Part shown: one piece after another, positions 20,540-32,293 of the stretch
Numbering within the stretch: the stretch's first letter is position 1
Layout: every line of letters begins with the position of its first letter
Origin: Bimuria novae-zelandiae CBS 107.79
Taxonomy: Eukaryota > Ascomycota > Dothideomycetes > Pleosporales > Didymosphaeriaceae
Assembly: GCA_010015655.1 (NCBI GenBank)
Contig: ML976681.1
Coordinates: 442,914 to 506,913, forward strand
Direction of reading: 5' to 3'
DNA: 64,000 nucleotides
The notes under the pieces: model-generated
Databases searched by the model: none
Told to the model about the DNA's origin: nothing
Seen by the model: only the letters and a program-made list of their open reading frames with translations
Translations under genes and position numbers: made by a program

Positions 20540-22035
20540 TTACTTTCTCCGCTGCATGACCTTCGTGCACATCTCGATGAGGCCGTTCTTCGCGTCGCTC
20601 TCGGGGAAGGAGGCAATGGATTGGATGGCCTTGTCGACGTATTCCTGCGCCAGGGCGCGCGTTTGTTCGAGCCCCGTGCTTTCGGAGACGATATCGCGTG
20701 CCTGCAGCCATTAGCCCTCCACTCTATCAACCACACCAGGAAATCGGGTGAACATACCTTCTGCACATCCCCCGCCTCGGAGAACTTCCTCCCTACCAGC
20801 TTGCCCAGACTCTTATTATCCTTCCACGCGAAAAGCAACGGCGCAGTCGCAAGCCCGAGCTCCAAATCCGCCCCCGCCGGCTTTCCCAGCTCCTCCCCAC
20901 TAATCGTGTAATCCAGCATATCGTCCACGAGCTGGAACGCCAGTCCCAGATTCTTCCCATACTGATACGACGCCTCGACGACCTCCGGCGCCGAGCCTCC
21001 CAAGATGGCCGCCGCACGGCAAGATTTCGAGATCAGCGACGCGGACTTGAGATACGTCTTCTGGAGGTAATAGGTAAGGGTGTTCTCGGTCCACACGGGG
21101 TTGCGCTCGTCCGACGCCGTATTCTTGAGCTGCATGAACTCGCCCTCGACGAGATTCGCGATGACGGTGGCAAGCAGCTCCGTGACTTCCGGGTCGCGCA
21201 GACGCGCGAGGTACACGGAGGCGCGGCCGAGGAGGAAGTCGCCGGCGAGGACAGCCATTTTGTTGCCGAACTCGATGTTCGCGGAGGGCGCGGAGCGGCG
21301 CGATACCGAGTGGTCTATTACATCGTCGTGGAGGAGGGAGGCCGTGTGGATGAGTTCTGTGATCTCGGCGAGGCGGCGTTGGGACGGGAGGATGTCGGGG
21401 TCTCCGGTCTGGTAGGCGGTGTCTTGCGCGATCGAGGTGACGCTGGGGTACTCTGCGTCTGGGGCGGAGGGGTTCTCGTCGGAGAGGACGCCCGGTGTTG
21501 TGAAGGGCTTGTTGATGGAGAAGGGACTGCTTTCGCGCGGCGTCTTGGGTATTAGTGCCGTGGCTCTGCTCATGAGCAGGACCAGCATGGGGCGCACATA
21601 TTTTCCTTCGCTCTGCGTGTAGTATTTCGAAACTGTGTCCAGCGTGGGATGCCCAGATCCAAGCAGCTGTTTTATGTTTCCTGTTAAAAACTTCAACTCT
21701 TTTGCAACCGTCTGGAACGGGTCCATTGCTAAAGGAGCCTTTGGGTCCGGCGGCGGCGGTCTGAAAACTTGTTGGGCGACATTTACGGTAGCGGCCCAAG
21801 ACGACTGATTCCGCCGGCGCGAAGGATGGTAGAGAGTTGTGGTGTGTTTCGTCTGCGAGATTGAGCACTGGCACCGCGGTAGAGTCGCATGGGAGCTTCT
21901 CTTCACCAAGCTCGTCGCGAGCCGCGGGACTCGACTCGTCATCGAAGAGATGGTGGTAGGCCCAGTTACTTCGGTTGCAATTGACACCGCTCGAAGGATG
22001 CTCAGGGCCGGAACGACGCTGGATGCAAGGCACAA
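20540..22035 (-). CDS. COQ1: Mitochondrial polyprenyl diphosphate synthase for ubiquinone side chain
   Basis: Trans-prenyltransferase that builds the isoprenoid tail of coenzyme Q in the mitochondrial matrix. Exons 22035-20758 and 20701-20540 (intron 56 bp) give 479 residues. The first about 80 residues are Arg/Ser rich with no acidic run, a mitochondrial presequence; a Met at 21942 is an alternative start. The FARM Asp-rich motif is in LLHDDVIDHS and the SARM in LVDDMLDYT, with GKYVRPMLVLLMSRA upstream. An insert rich in Pro and Ser between helices (around SSPFSINKPFTTPG) is common in filamentous fungi. The C-terminus ends with a basic KVMQRRK. Head-to-head with the VMA12-like gene, 145 bp apart. 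Confidence 0.96.
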
Positions 22036-22180
22036 TGGGAGATATCGGGAAAAGATTCTAGCGCGTCATTATTAGTCTTGGATCAACCGGAGCCAAGAGA
22101 TATCGGCGGGACCAAGTGCCGATGATTTCAGGAACAGCCCGCGGTGATCTTCTGTGCAACACCGCAACGCGACATCCACC

Positions 22181-23065
22181 ATGGTGTTACTCACCATGAC
22201 CGAAGGCGCCGTGCGCGCCCTTTCCAAAGCTGCAGAGGTCGCTTCCGAGGAATACGCAACCCTCCAGCGCCCCGACGAACCCCCGCTCGCCGACCCCAAG
22301 CCCGGAAACCCCATCTCGCACGCCCAGCTCATCGACCTATCCAAGCTCCTCAAGAGCCACGCCTCCAAACTCTCCTCAAAAGTCAAAAATACAAAGCACC
22401 GAGAAGACACGTCTTACGCCGACCTAGACGACAGCGCAAACGCCAAAGAAGACGACCCCATCCCCACCACCCTCGCCGCTTTCCTCCGCACCTCCACCAT
22501 CTACGTCCCCCCGCCCCCGCCCAAAAAGGAGCCCACGCCCGAGTACAAAGCCCTCATGGCGCGCCTCCGCGCCGAGGAAGAAGCCCGGCAGTACGAGCGC
22601 ATGCTCAACCCCTCCCCGCTCGCTGCACCCGAGACCTTCTCGCAGCGCTTCCCCAACGCCGCGGCGCCCTTCTCGCTGTCGACGCCCTACGACCGCGTCG
22701 AAGAAGACGATCTCAGCTACGAGGAAGTGCACCGCCAGATTATCCTCATTATAAACGTGCTGGTATCCATCGTGGCGTGCGCCGTGTTCATATGGGTGGC
22801 TGCGCGGCACTGGAGCGCGCCGAAGAGGCTTGGGCTGAGCATGGGCGGGAGTGGCGCGGTTGCCATTGCCGAGGTGGTTGTGTACAGTGGCTATGTGCGG
22901 AGGATCGCGGAGGCCAAAAAGAAAGAGAAGAAGAAGCCCGAGATCAAGAAGATCGTGCAGAGCTGGGTGTTGGATGGGAGTGAGAAGAAGGAAGGCGCTG
23001 GCTCGTCTAGCTCGAAAGACAAGCTCGATGATGGCATTCGCTATAGAAAAGGCAAACATCGTTGA
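22181..23065 (+). CDS. V-ATPase assembly factor of the Vma12/TMEM199 family
   Basis: ER membrane protein that helps assemble the Vo sector of the vacuolar proton pump. Single exon, 294 residues from the ATG at 22181, which sits in a strong CACC context; an in-frame Met at 22154 is less likely. An N-terminal soluble half with basic heptads is followed by a Pro run (VPPPPPKK), the family segment STPYDRVEEDDLSYEEVHRQ, two membrane helices (IILIINVLVSIVACAVFIWV and AVAIAEVVVYSGYV) and a Lys-rich cytosolic tail. That hairpin of two helices near the C-terminus defines Vma12/TMEM199. Identification rests on the conserved block before helix 1. Confidence 0.85.
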   Translation: MVLLTMTEGAVRALSKAAEVASEEYATLQRPDEPPLADPKPGNPISHAQLIDLSKLLKSHASKLSSKVKNTKHREDTSYADLDDSANAKEDDPIPTTLAAFLRTSTIYVPPPPPKKEPTPEYKALMARLRAEEEARQYERMLNPSPLAAPETFSQRFPNAAAPFSLSTPYDRVEEDDLSYEEVHRQIILIINVLVSIVACAVFIWVAARHWSAPKRLGLSMGGSGAVAIAEVVVYSGYVRRIAEAKKKEKKKPEIKKIVQSWVLDGSEKKEGAGSSSSKDKLDDGIRYRKGKHR

Positions 23066-23159
23066 AGTAACCTGCCATGCTGAATCTAAGGATAACCAAA
23101 CCAAGTCCAAAACTCCAGTCGCAATGCTACCAGAAAGAACAAGAGCTGATCTAAGGATA

Positions 23160-26100
23160 TTACTTCTTCTTGCGTCCGGCCACACCACCCGCAAACCTCC
23201 CCAGTCCGCCCAAGCCCCCCCGCGGTTTATGCCCCGGGGCTTGCTGGCCTGCTGGTCCCGGCAACGGTCTCCCAAGAGGCGCCGTCGGGCCCGGCACCCT
23301 CGTCGACTTCGGCGGAACTTCCGGCGGGCCCTTCTCCTTCTCCACTGGGCTCATTCCAACGCCCACATCCTCGCCCAGACTCGCCAGCCTGGCGTTCTTC
23401 CTAGCCCGCTCCTGAGTAGCCTTGAACTTATCTAGCAGCTCGACCCACTTGACGCCACCTTCATCTCTTGCTTTCAGTCGATTCTGCCGCTCGAAGCTGG
23501 ATCCGGTGTTTCCCAAGGTACTGGGCGGGGCACTGGGAGGACCGGCGTCTGAGCTCTTTTGTCTCAAGTGGTTAAAATTGGAAGAAGTGGGAACGTACCC
23601 TCGAGGTGCCATGTGGAGGTAGCCGATTGCAGAGACGCTGTTGAGGCGATTCTTCAGGGCCGCAAAGGCAGAGGATTGAGGAAGCAGCATAAGCAGCCCG
23701 TATAAGCACTTGTAGAGATACGGATATCGTTCTGGCTCGAGGAGCTGCATGCGGAGGTCTGATGGTGTCAGTGTGTGATGGCGTGACGGGAGGGGCTTGA
23801 CGGCTTACATGTAAATACGGGAGATTCGAGGAGTTGGACCAGCTTGTCGATTTGGATGAGCATGTTGACGGTCATTTCGAGGTCGGCACTGTTGCGATTA
23901 GCAAGCATCTGCAGCCACAATATTATGAATACCCACAAGATCTGGAGAAGATGATAGGCCTGCTCGTATGCTTGAGCGAGCAGACAAAGTGAAAATGTAG
24001 CAACCGCGTTGTGGCACCAAGTCTTGAATAATGATACAAAGAATGATTGACCGTCTCTAGAGTCTAGGTTCCGTAGCCGCTTTCGTAGATCTGCTAGTTC
24101 CGGGGCTGTGATGAGGTTATTGTTTAGGTTCTGCACCATGATGCTCGCGAACTCGACGTCCTGAAATCGCATCAGTATAGGCCGGCACTCTTCACAACAC
24201 CAGACTCACCTCGTCTTTTTCGAGGCAATCCGCCATCGTACGATATATCCGTTCCGCGCTAAGGGTAACGCATAGTTGACGGATGATCAGATTGCCTCTT
24301 GTCTCCAGCAGCCTGCGGTCGGTGCAGAACAGCTTCAGGAGATTAACCATGAATGATGTGAAATATGAATCATCGCTGTTCTTCGAGATTTGTGACAGAA
24401 GTAAGAGGTCGCGCGTCACGACCGCTTCAGAGGGGTCGGAGAGCGTTTTGAGTAGGGCAGGAAACGTTCCGTCCTCGACTGAGAGTATCTGTTGATTCAT
24501 GTCAGCAGCTTCTACGCCTAGCCAGAGTGAGAAGCCTACTTTGCCTGGCGCCATCCTGTGCAGCATTATAAGCCACGCTATCGCAGCTACGCGGGTGGCT
24601 TCGTGTTCGTTGAGAAATTGGAGAGTCAGAGCGTTGACAGCGGCTTGATAATCAAGCTCTGGAATTGGACGCGGTGAGGGACCGCGCTCTTCGGCCGGCG
24701 TAGGCGTCCTAGTTCCCTTACTATCTAGTGATCTTACATCTGCTCTGTCCTGAATCACTGTCTTGAGCAGACGCGTAGATAGATTCGAGTCTCGTCTTTC
24801 AGCACCTGTGAGCTCCTTGCCCAGTGCGGACAGTGATGTGGGTAGTTGGATTTGACCGCTAGTGGATCCATCTGGCCGACGGCTATCATCGGAGAGCGAC
24901 ATGATGTAGTCCATAAGCGAAGCATTCACTTTGATTGCGGCCTGACGAACGGATTCAAGATCGTGTGACATTCGGGGTAACACGTGGGTCAATAGACTGG
25001 GTACAGACGGCATCATCTCTTCGGCGCAGATCTCAAAGAAGGCATCGATCCAACGCAGGGTGGTGAGTAGGATTTCGTGGTTCTCCGTTTCTGTTACAGT
25101 TAGCAGACGTACCGGCACCGTGTATATTTCCGTATAATACCTTTATCGCCAAACGGTGCTTCCAAAAACTTGACCAAGATTTCAAGGATCTTGGGATGGT
25201 CCACATGCACATCTTGCCCCGGCACCCAGTCGCCGTCACCGCTGCCTGACTTGTCATCGTCGATGGCTATCGAAGCGCTATCACTATTGCCGTCGTATTT
25301 ATCATCCGTAGATGCGCGCCGACCTACAATGGCGCTGCTTTCCGTATCGCTGTCCACGTCGGCCCCGCTGCGAAAGCTAGATGTCGATCTGTTAAAGTCG
25401 TCACCTTGGCTCTTCTTGCTTTCTGCTATGCCACGTTTTATCCGCGCTATCTTCTTAATCTCGCTTAGAAACCTGTCCAATGCCGTTTGGGTAGCCGTGT
25501 AGACGTCCTGGTTCTCGTCACTGAGAAACTTGAATAGCCCTCCCAGGAAGCGGGGAAGGTGAGCCACCAGCTCCAGGTCGGGTATAGAGTCCAGCAACGT
25601 TATCCATGCCACGAGGAATGTGCGAGTGTAGGGACTTAGAACATGTATGCGTTCTTCGAGGAGCGGTAGGAAGCATTCGAGCGAGAAAGCAGTCGGCAGC
25701 TCCTGGTGAGGTTTTTCTTGGTCGTCACCGCTTTCGCCTGCCGTATCTTCGGGGGCGTGCAGGATGGAAACGTACGAGGCCGCTGACTCGGCAACGATGT
25801 CTTTTATGAGCCGATCGAGGAGTTCTGCTCCGTTCTTGACGGAGAGCTCATTGTCGGCCGCAAGCTGCGGCTTGGCCGTTAGTGATGCTCTCGGGGTCTG
25901 GATACATGGACTAGGGGTGTACTACCTTGCAGAGGGCATCGAAGACTTGATTAAAGTAGACGAGGATTTCCCCTTTCGCTACCTTTGCGATATTGTACAT
26001 GCTTTCGCACGCGTAGTATCGGACACGAGCATCGTGGTCGGTGAAGCAAGCAAGCACGGGAGGGACGATTTCCTCCAGATAGCGGGCTACATCCTATGCT

Positions 26101-26373
26101 GCTATCAGCCATGCTCGAGTGGCATATGCAATTTCCACGCACCGGCCCCAAAGCTATCGAGGCCGCAGCCAGGCCGATGAGACCGCCGTTCCTGGCATGC
26201 GGCTGGTGGACGGCGTAAGCATACTCGTGGCAGAGCTGCGAGACGATGCGCTGGATCCGGTCAAAGTCGCCGGCCTGGAGAGAGTCGCGTATCAAGCTCT
26301 CAAGCTCGAGGGCACCGCTCTTGCGTTTGTCGTAGAGCTTATCGTTGAGGGCTTTCGTGATATTGGGGTCCAT
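23160..26373 (-). CDS. VAC14: VAC14, scaffold of the PI(3,5)P2-making Fab1 complex
   Basis: HEAT-repeat scaffold that holds Fab1 lipid kinase and Fig4 phosphatase on the vacuole membrane. Eight exons: 26373-26143, 26093-25926, 25864-25141, 25090-24540, 24488-24210, 24160-23937, 23888-23809, 23758-23160, all phases consistent, 951 residues. Diagnostic blocks: the N-terminal repeat with [57 protein letters not shown], and the C-terminal Vac14 domain with [32 protein letters not shown] and [21 protein letters not shown] Ser/Asp-rich insert near residues 270-350 and a Gly/Pro-rich tail are disordered. The introns of 48-61 bp are all near the fungal minimum. Head-to-head with the DENN gene. Confidence 0.96.
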
Positions 26374-26835
26374 GTTGAAATGCTGCGGGGTAAATCTACA
26401 TGGTTAGAAGACGGTGTTATTGTGTGCGGTCACAGAGCAAAGATATTCATGCGGTTGGTGGGGGACTGGCTGTGGAAGTGTCGATGCCGTTGTTGTCGTC
26501 GGGGCTTCTCGCAGTGGACGCTTGACTCTGAGGGCGCGCTCCAGCCTGCACGTCATCGCACATGGGTTAGCTACCCGCGCCCGACTCCTGCACCGCCAAT
26601 GCTTTTGCAGCTATCGATAAACACGACACTCGTCGTGACCTGTGCTACTCAAAAAGCATACATGCAAGTCCCACTCATGCAGCCGAAATATTATGACGCG
26701 CTGTAGCTGTCGACAACCACGCCCATAGTCAGCCCTCACAACCCGACCATGTGCACCTGTGCCGCGTGCCCTCCACCCATATAGCTGAGCTATCCTGGTC
26801 CGGTGCCCTGCCACATCCTCCGACCTCTCGTCGAC
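26374..26835. other. Shared promoter region of two divergent genes
   Basis: 462 bp between the VAC14 and DENN-protein starts. Nothing beyond short open frames seen. Confidence 0.6.
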
Positions 26836-28623
26836 ATGGAAAAGGTTAAGAATAAGATTCTGCACCACAAGCGACGTTCTCGCCAGCCGGAAGATGCGAG
26901 GGAGGACTCTGCGATCGCGCATCGCCCCCTTGTCTCTAGTGTTGGCTTCCAGGCCTGGGCGGTAGCATTGTAAGAGGCTCTTGATTCTGCCCTTGGTCTC
27001 GAATCCACGCTCACAACTCTAGTGTAGTATGCAACTTCAACGTTGATGTTGGTAGGTAAGCATTCTCGCTTGTTCAGTAGGATAGTATTGACATGTATGC
27101 TCCAGGACCTGAGATTGAGATTATATATCCACCTGATGTATCTTTCTCCCAAGCTGACCTTAGCGCCATATGCTTCAATAGGTAACTCTGTCTATTCTTT
27201 GATGCAAGCAGCCCATAACTTTCATAGCTTTCCAGAACAACAGAACACTGAGACCGTCGATGATCTGGCCTTCAACTTCACCATCACCAACACTTCGCCA
27301 GACATCAACATATCCTCCCCACGTGCACCCTATGGCAGTTCCGACACCTTTTACGCCACCTGTGTGTTTCGTCAAGAGTTCGATCACACTATGAAGAGAA
27401 GCTTCAACCAAAGGACGCTCGTCCTTATCTCTCATCACAATTTTACAGCATTCCACCACCGCTTGCTGCATACGTTGACAGAATCTGGTGTTATCAGTGA
27501 TCCGACCGCTCTGGAAGCAGCTTACTCTTCAATGGTAACCTGGCCGTCCCCAACGCTTGGTCGCCAAGAACTACCATTTCTGGGTTCTGTGATTAGCTTG
27601 GATATTGCTCCGCATTTCGCTTTCCCTCTTCAAGGCCTGCCCGGACCGATCCCGCTAGTGTCAGACAAGCCTTCGTCGATCTACGCTTATGAGCCACTAG
27701 GATCCTGGGATACGCTGATGCACTTCATGCCATGCATTACCGACCTATATGTCATATATGAAAAGCTGATTCTCTGCGAGAGTGTGATTGTGGTAGCCAA
27801 GTCACCTCAATTGGCAAGCGAAGCAGTGTTTTCTCTCGTCGACCTTGTTCGGCCCGTGCCTTATGCTGGTATCATCAAGCCATACATGACTATGCAAGCC
27901 AACTTCCAATGCATAGGCATCGATGGTGGCACCCCTAGACCTTTCATCATTGGGATCACGAGTAAGCCAACCGCATAACATTCAACTCATTGTTACATTC
28001 TACTAATGTACATTCGTTCTCCAGACCCTTTTCTTTTGAAACGCATAATAGCGGCAACAGAAAGCAGCCAGCGTCTTCGGCCACACATATTGTACCTGCA
28101 AAACTTCGATGGCCCTGTACCCGTGAAACGGCATCATTCCATCCATCACAAGTCAAGCCGCAACGCACTTCTCGATCTTCCTGGCGGTGGCATAGAAGCA
28201 CGAATGCCCTCGAAGCGTTTCCTAAAATCGGACCACGCCATTGTATCCCAAATCGAGACGGCACTGAAGAGTGGTGACCAGACACACGAGCTAGGCCCGC
28301 TAATACGGCGACACTTTGCTGAACTTACGGCGCAGTTCATCGCGCCAATAAATCGCTACCTGACCACAACGAATGTGGTTTCTCCCGGCGGCAACCAACA
28401 CTACGCAAGCTTCTCTGTCGTCGACTTCATCCGCAATCTAGGAAAGCATGGGACCAGCGTTAAGATTCGAGGGCAGAGTCCTATACAGCGACACCGAGCA
28501 AGGGATGCTTTCTACGAGACATTCTGCCGATCGTTGAACTTCCATTCGTGGCTCGAGATGAAGATTGCTTTGGAGACTGAGGCCAGTGCGGGTTTGTTGG
28601 GGACCGCTCCGGCGGGTAGTTGA
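26836..28623 (+). CDS. DENN-domain protein, DENND6/FAM116 type (putative Rab GEF)
   Basis: Predicted guanine-nucleotide exchange factor for a Rab GTPase in endosome or vacuole traffic. Exons 26836-26969, 27023-27051, 27106-27181, 27228-27961 and 28025-28623, phases consistent, 523 residues. Family marks: the N-terminal longin-like part with CNFNVDVGPEIEIIYPPDV and LSAICFNSFPEQ, which is spliced from three small exons; VFRQEFDHTMKRSFNQRTLV; the block LILCESVIVVAKSPQLASEA; GIIKPYMTMQANFQCIGIDG. Exon 2 is only 29 nt. The start ATG is the first in a short basic N-terminus. Rab partner unknown. Confidence 0.9.
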
Positions 28624-29499
28624 GTGCAGCCATGGGGTTCTACAACCGAAATCAACATGAATTACCAAGGGACCGTCTTCAGCACCGGCCGGAAAACGCG
28701 CCGTTTCGTACCGAACCTCTCATTTTGGACATCGTCTGACTGAACAAATCGAGAGACAGCAGAAGAAGCAGCGAATCTTGCGCAAGACTGGCAAACCGAC
28801 TGTAATGTCAATACAGCCACGCCTTGATGCGGGCCATAAAGGGGTCCCGCCAGTGAAAGACTTCTGTACGTTGCCAATATGGCATACTCGGGCTATGCAG
28901 AAGGTGTGATGCCTCGTGCAAAGTAGGATGGGGACGGTGGTATAGATCATGACCCGACGCGTTGGACCATGATATGCAGGAGACTTGCTATGTTCTGCAA
29001 ACTTGCGAACATGAACTCAGTTTAATGAAATGATTTCATTGAATCAAGCCTTATTACCCGCTGTTTCTCATGTTAACCATCATGAGACGGTACAGGTCAA
29101 AGTTGGTCTGGGAGGTGCATCCGACGCGTGCTCTCACGCCCTCAAAAAAGCCACAGATTAGCCTAGGGTAACTTTACGTACTTTAGTCAGTTCTACTCAA
29201 AGTACTTTAGTTAGTTTTAGGAGGATATAGTTAGTGCGCTATCTGCGACTTTTTCGTGGGCGTGAAAGGCATGCTGTGAACACGGTGCAGCACGCTAAGA
29301 GTCGTGTCAAGCCTCTGGCGCAGGTGCGATGTCTTCAACCAACATCGAACCGAGGCCGCCTACAGAACAATCGTAGCTCTGCCGCATCCCTCACTGAGAC
29401 AAGGACAGATACCACGCATTCTTTGTGCATTCCTATTCCGCATTCGCTGAGTCACGCACGCCACATTTGCGGGTCCTGAGCACGCCCGCCATAGTCACA
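28624..29499. other. Intergenic, TAF12 promoter
   Basis: 876 bp. Near 29179-29218 the sequence GTACTTTAGTCAGTT is repeated almost exactly once (GTACTTTAGTTAGTT). No gene seen. Confidence 0.6.
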
Positions 29500-30353
29500 A
29501 TGAACGGACAGCCGCAGCAGGCCACGGCAGGCCAGCAGCAACCACCGCAGGGGGCCCAACTGCTGAAAGCGGATGACGTACTCAAGCTGCAGTCGCTCAA
29601 TGAAGACCTGAAGCAGAAATACAGGCCCATCTTTCACCAGTTGTGGCAGACGGCGCAGACGAAGCCGCAGGGGAGTCCAGAGCACACACAGGCCCGGACA
29701 AAGCTCCAAGAGTTCTCGCAGAAGCTCATCGCTCAGGAAAGGGTGAGGCGCCCCCCCCCCCCTAATCCCAACGCTGCACACCATCGTCTGACCGCATGTT
29801 TGCACGTCTAGGCATTCCGTGCGAGAGCCAAAGCAAACGCCGCCCAGCAGCAGAGTCAAGCATCGACCGGAGCACAGTCGCAGCCGGCCCAGCAGGACCC
29901 CCAGCCGAAGGTCGAGCAGAATAACCAGTCTGCACCGGCACAGCAGCCGCAGCAGCCCCAGAACCAGAACGCGATGCCGCAGCCCCAGAACGGGGGACCA
30001 GGCCAGCGGCCCGAGATCGAGCCCGAGATCGTAAAGCATGTCCGAGAGTTTACCTACTGGCTGCCCGTCGACGGGCCCCAGCCAGGGACACCGGAGGGCG
30101 ATGCGAAGGTCAAAGAGATGCGCAACAGCTACCTGATGGCGCTGACCAAGCAGCACAAGACCAAGCGCAGCATCGGCATGTTGAACAACGCCATTCAGGA
30201 GAGGCAAAAAACTGGACAGGAGGCACCTCCGGAGTACATCAACAACCGGACGCAGATGCAGAAGGAGTACGACGCGGCTAAGGGCTTCGTAGACTCGTTT
30301 AGGGAGAAGCAGAAGATGAACAAGGCAGAGCATGACCGGCGGCGTGCGCAACC

Positions 30354-30389
<36 letters not shown>

Positions 30390-31566
30390 TCCGGAACAGC
30401 CAGCCCAACAGCAGCCCTTTGCCCAGCAGCAACGCCAGAACTCACAGCCGAACATCAAGGTAGAGCCGAACATCAAAGTCGAAGGGGCACTCTCCCAAGC
30501 GCCTCCCGCGCAACAATTTGGAAACATGCCAGGCGCTTCCCAGCAAACGCAGCAACAGCAACCGCCACCTCAGCAACCTCAAGCACAACCAAACATGTCT
30601 CAACAGCCCATGCGACAGCCGCCGACACCCATCCAGCAACACAACCAGCCTCCGAACCAGCATCCTCAGTTCGCGCAGCCAGGCCAGCCGCAATCGCACC
30701 AACAGCCCCCGCGTCCGCAAATAAACCCGCACCAGGCCAACGGCATCCAGCACCCGCAGAACAATTCACCACACCCGCAATCTGCGACCTCCGCCACGCA
30801 GCGCCCGGTCCCTCTCTCTCACCAGGACGCCGTTAGCGCCGCGCAAAGATCTTACTCTAATAACGACGGCACCCGCACTACCACGCCAATGCAGAGCCAA
30901 CCTGGACAGGGCAACTTTCACACGCCCGGCAGCCGCGAGCGCGAGCAGCTAAATAACCCCAAAATGCCTATACCGCGCAATCTCAACGTCTCGGCACCCA
31001 GCCCAGTCAACATGGGTCCCGCTCGCCCTACCATCAGCGGCCCCTCTAACGGCGCTCCTGGCCCTATGGGCCAACCGGTCATTCCGCGGATGCCGCCATT
31101 CCAACTCGAAGGCGACAGCGATCGCGTGCTCAGCAAGCGCAAGCTAGACGAGCTCGTACGCCAGGTGACTGGCGGTTCGGAGGAGGCCCTGACCCAGGAG
31201 GTCGAGGAGGTAAGACATCACCACAACGCGCAATTTTTACGCACTCAGACCCATGCGTCCTCCATTCACGGACGATTTTATGTATAACTTGAACGCTGAC
31301 TTTCCCAGGCTGTCCTCCAGATGGCCGACGACTTTGTCGACACTGTCATCAGCAACGCCTGCAAGCTGGCGAAGCTGCGCGAATCGCCGCAACTCGACAT
31401 CCGCGACCTTCAGCTGGTCCTCGAGCGCAACTACAACATCCGCATTCCAGGCTACGCATCCGACGAAGTCCGCACCGTTCGCAGGATCATGCCGGCCGCC
31501 GGCTGGACGCAGAAGATGAACGCTGTGCAAGCGGCTAAAGTCATGGGTGGGAAGACGGACATCTAG
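29500..31566 (+). CDS. TAF12: TAF12, histone-fold subunit of TFIID and SAGA
   Basis: General transcription factor subunit that pairs with TAF4 (TFIID) or Ada1 (SAGA) through a histone fold. Exons 29500-29742, 29812-31209 and 31309-31566 give 632 residues. The N-terminal part carries a short conserved region ([17 protein letters not shown]) and a second one at [14 protein letters not shown]; the middle is extremely Gln/Pro rich with an 11-CAG run. The histone fold spans about 515-610: [15 protein letters not shown], then [20 protein letters not shown] across intron 2, [20 protein letters not shown] and [15 protein letters not shown]. Long Gln-rich N-terminal parts are normal for fungal TAF12. 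Intron 1 contains a run of 12 C eight bases after the donor. Confidence 0.95.
30355..30387 (+). repeat. CAG trinucleotide repeat, 11 pure units
   Basis: Encodes eleven consecutive Gln in TAF12. Pure CAG codons here contrast with mixed CAG/CAA in the rest of the Gln-rich region, so this part is likely length-variable. Confidence 0.95.
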
Positions 31567-31624
31567 TCCTGCCATTCATACTTGCCTTTGCTCACGTTTG
31601 GCAGACCTCTAGGAAGCTCTGACG

Positions 31625-32293
31625 TTGTTACTGTGTATTTCACGACCCGTAATTGTATTCCAACCTTTGCATTTCCCGTGCGAGAGTAATGCACAACCCC
31701 TGGACAGATATCCGATCATTGAACCACATGGCAAAAATATCACGTTAAGAGGCGGCGGCACCAAGGAGCGTCGAGACCTCATTCGAAAAGCAAAAGAACT
31801 TCCCCAGAAACTATGTAATAAGCTAAAAGCGAGGCTCCGAGGGCCCAGCCCGCCTGTGCCACCGGCAGACCCGGTGAACACCATATTCAAAGGCGACAGC
31901 TCTTCCTCTTCCGAAAGCTCTTGGGGCAACCGCGCCGAAGACTTCCCTACATTGGAGCCGAGAATCTGGCAACCCGGTCCTGCCGCCCAGCCTGAAGTTA
32001 CATATATCAACTCGATACACACATATTCCCACGAAGCCTTATTCGAACGCATTTCCCATTCTGCGAACACGGCGACGTCTTCCGCGGTTCCTGAGTATAA
32101 CCACGCTCGTCTCGACGTGCTTAATATCCAGGAGCCTAGGGCAGACAGTCTACAGCCGAGTACCCCTCAAACTCGGGATCTTGAATTCGATGAGGAGACT
32201 AGTGACCCTGGGCTTGTGCGTTCGCCTGTCGACAGTATCAGTTACTTTGGAACCCCTTTGGCGATTGCCGGTAGGAGAGTGGCTTCGATTTGA
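31625..32293 (+). CDS. Hypothetical protein, possibly real
   Basis: Not recognised. A 222-codon single-exon frame starting 58 bp after the TAF12 stop on the same strand. It has basic (KERRDLIRKAKELPQKLCNK) then Ser/Pro and acidic low-complexity stretches and no domain I know. The close spacing leaves very little room for a TAF12 terminator plus a promoter, which argues for an overlapping 3' UTR or for a different start. Codon use looks normal for the region (third-position C/G). Moderate doubt. Confidence 0.4.
   Translation: MLLCISRPVIVFQPLHFPCESNAQPLDRYPIIEPHGKNITLRGGGTKERRDLIRKAKELPQKLCNKLKARLRGPSPPVPPADPVNTIFKGDSSSSSESSWGNRAEDFPTLEPRIWQPGPAAQPEVTYINSIHTYSHEALFERISHSANTATSSAVPEYNHARLDVLNIQEPRADSLQPSTPQTRDLEFDEETSDPGLVRSPVDSISYFGTPLAIAGRRVASI

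Noticed and set aside
20900..22144. 377-codon minus ORF in a second frame over COQ1
   Set aside because: Arg/Pro-rich shadow of the COQ1 frame, which carries both Asp-rich motifs.
22144..22983. 279-codon Arg/Pro-rich plus ORF over the VMA12-like gene
   Set aside because: Frame shadow; the other frame has two membrane helices and a strong start context.
29452..30432. 326-codon minus-strand ORF antisense to TAF12
   Set aside because: Leu/Arg runs produced by reading CAG-rich DNA backwards; no family features.
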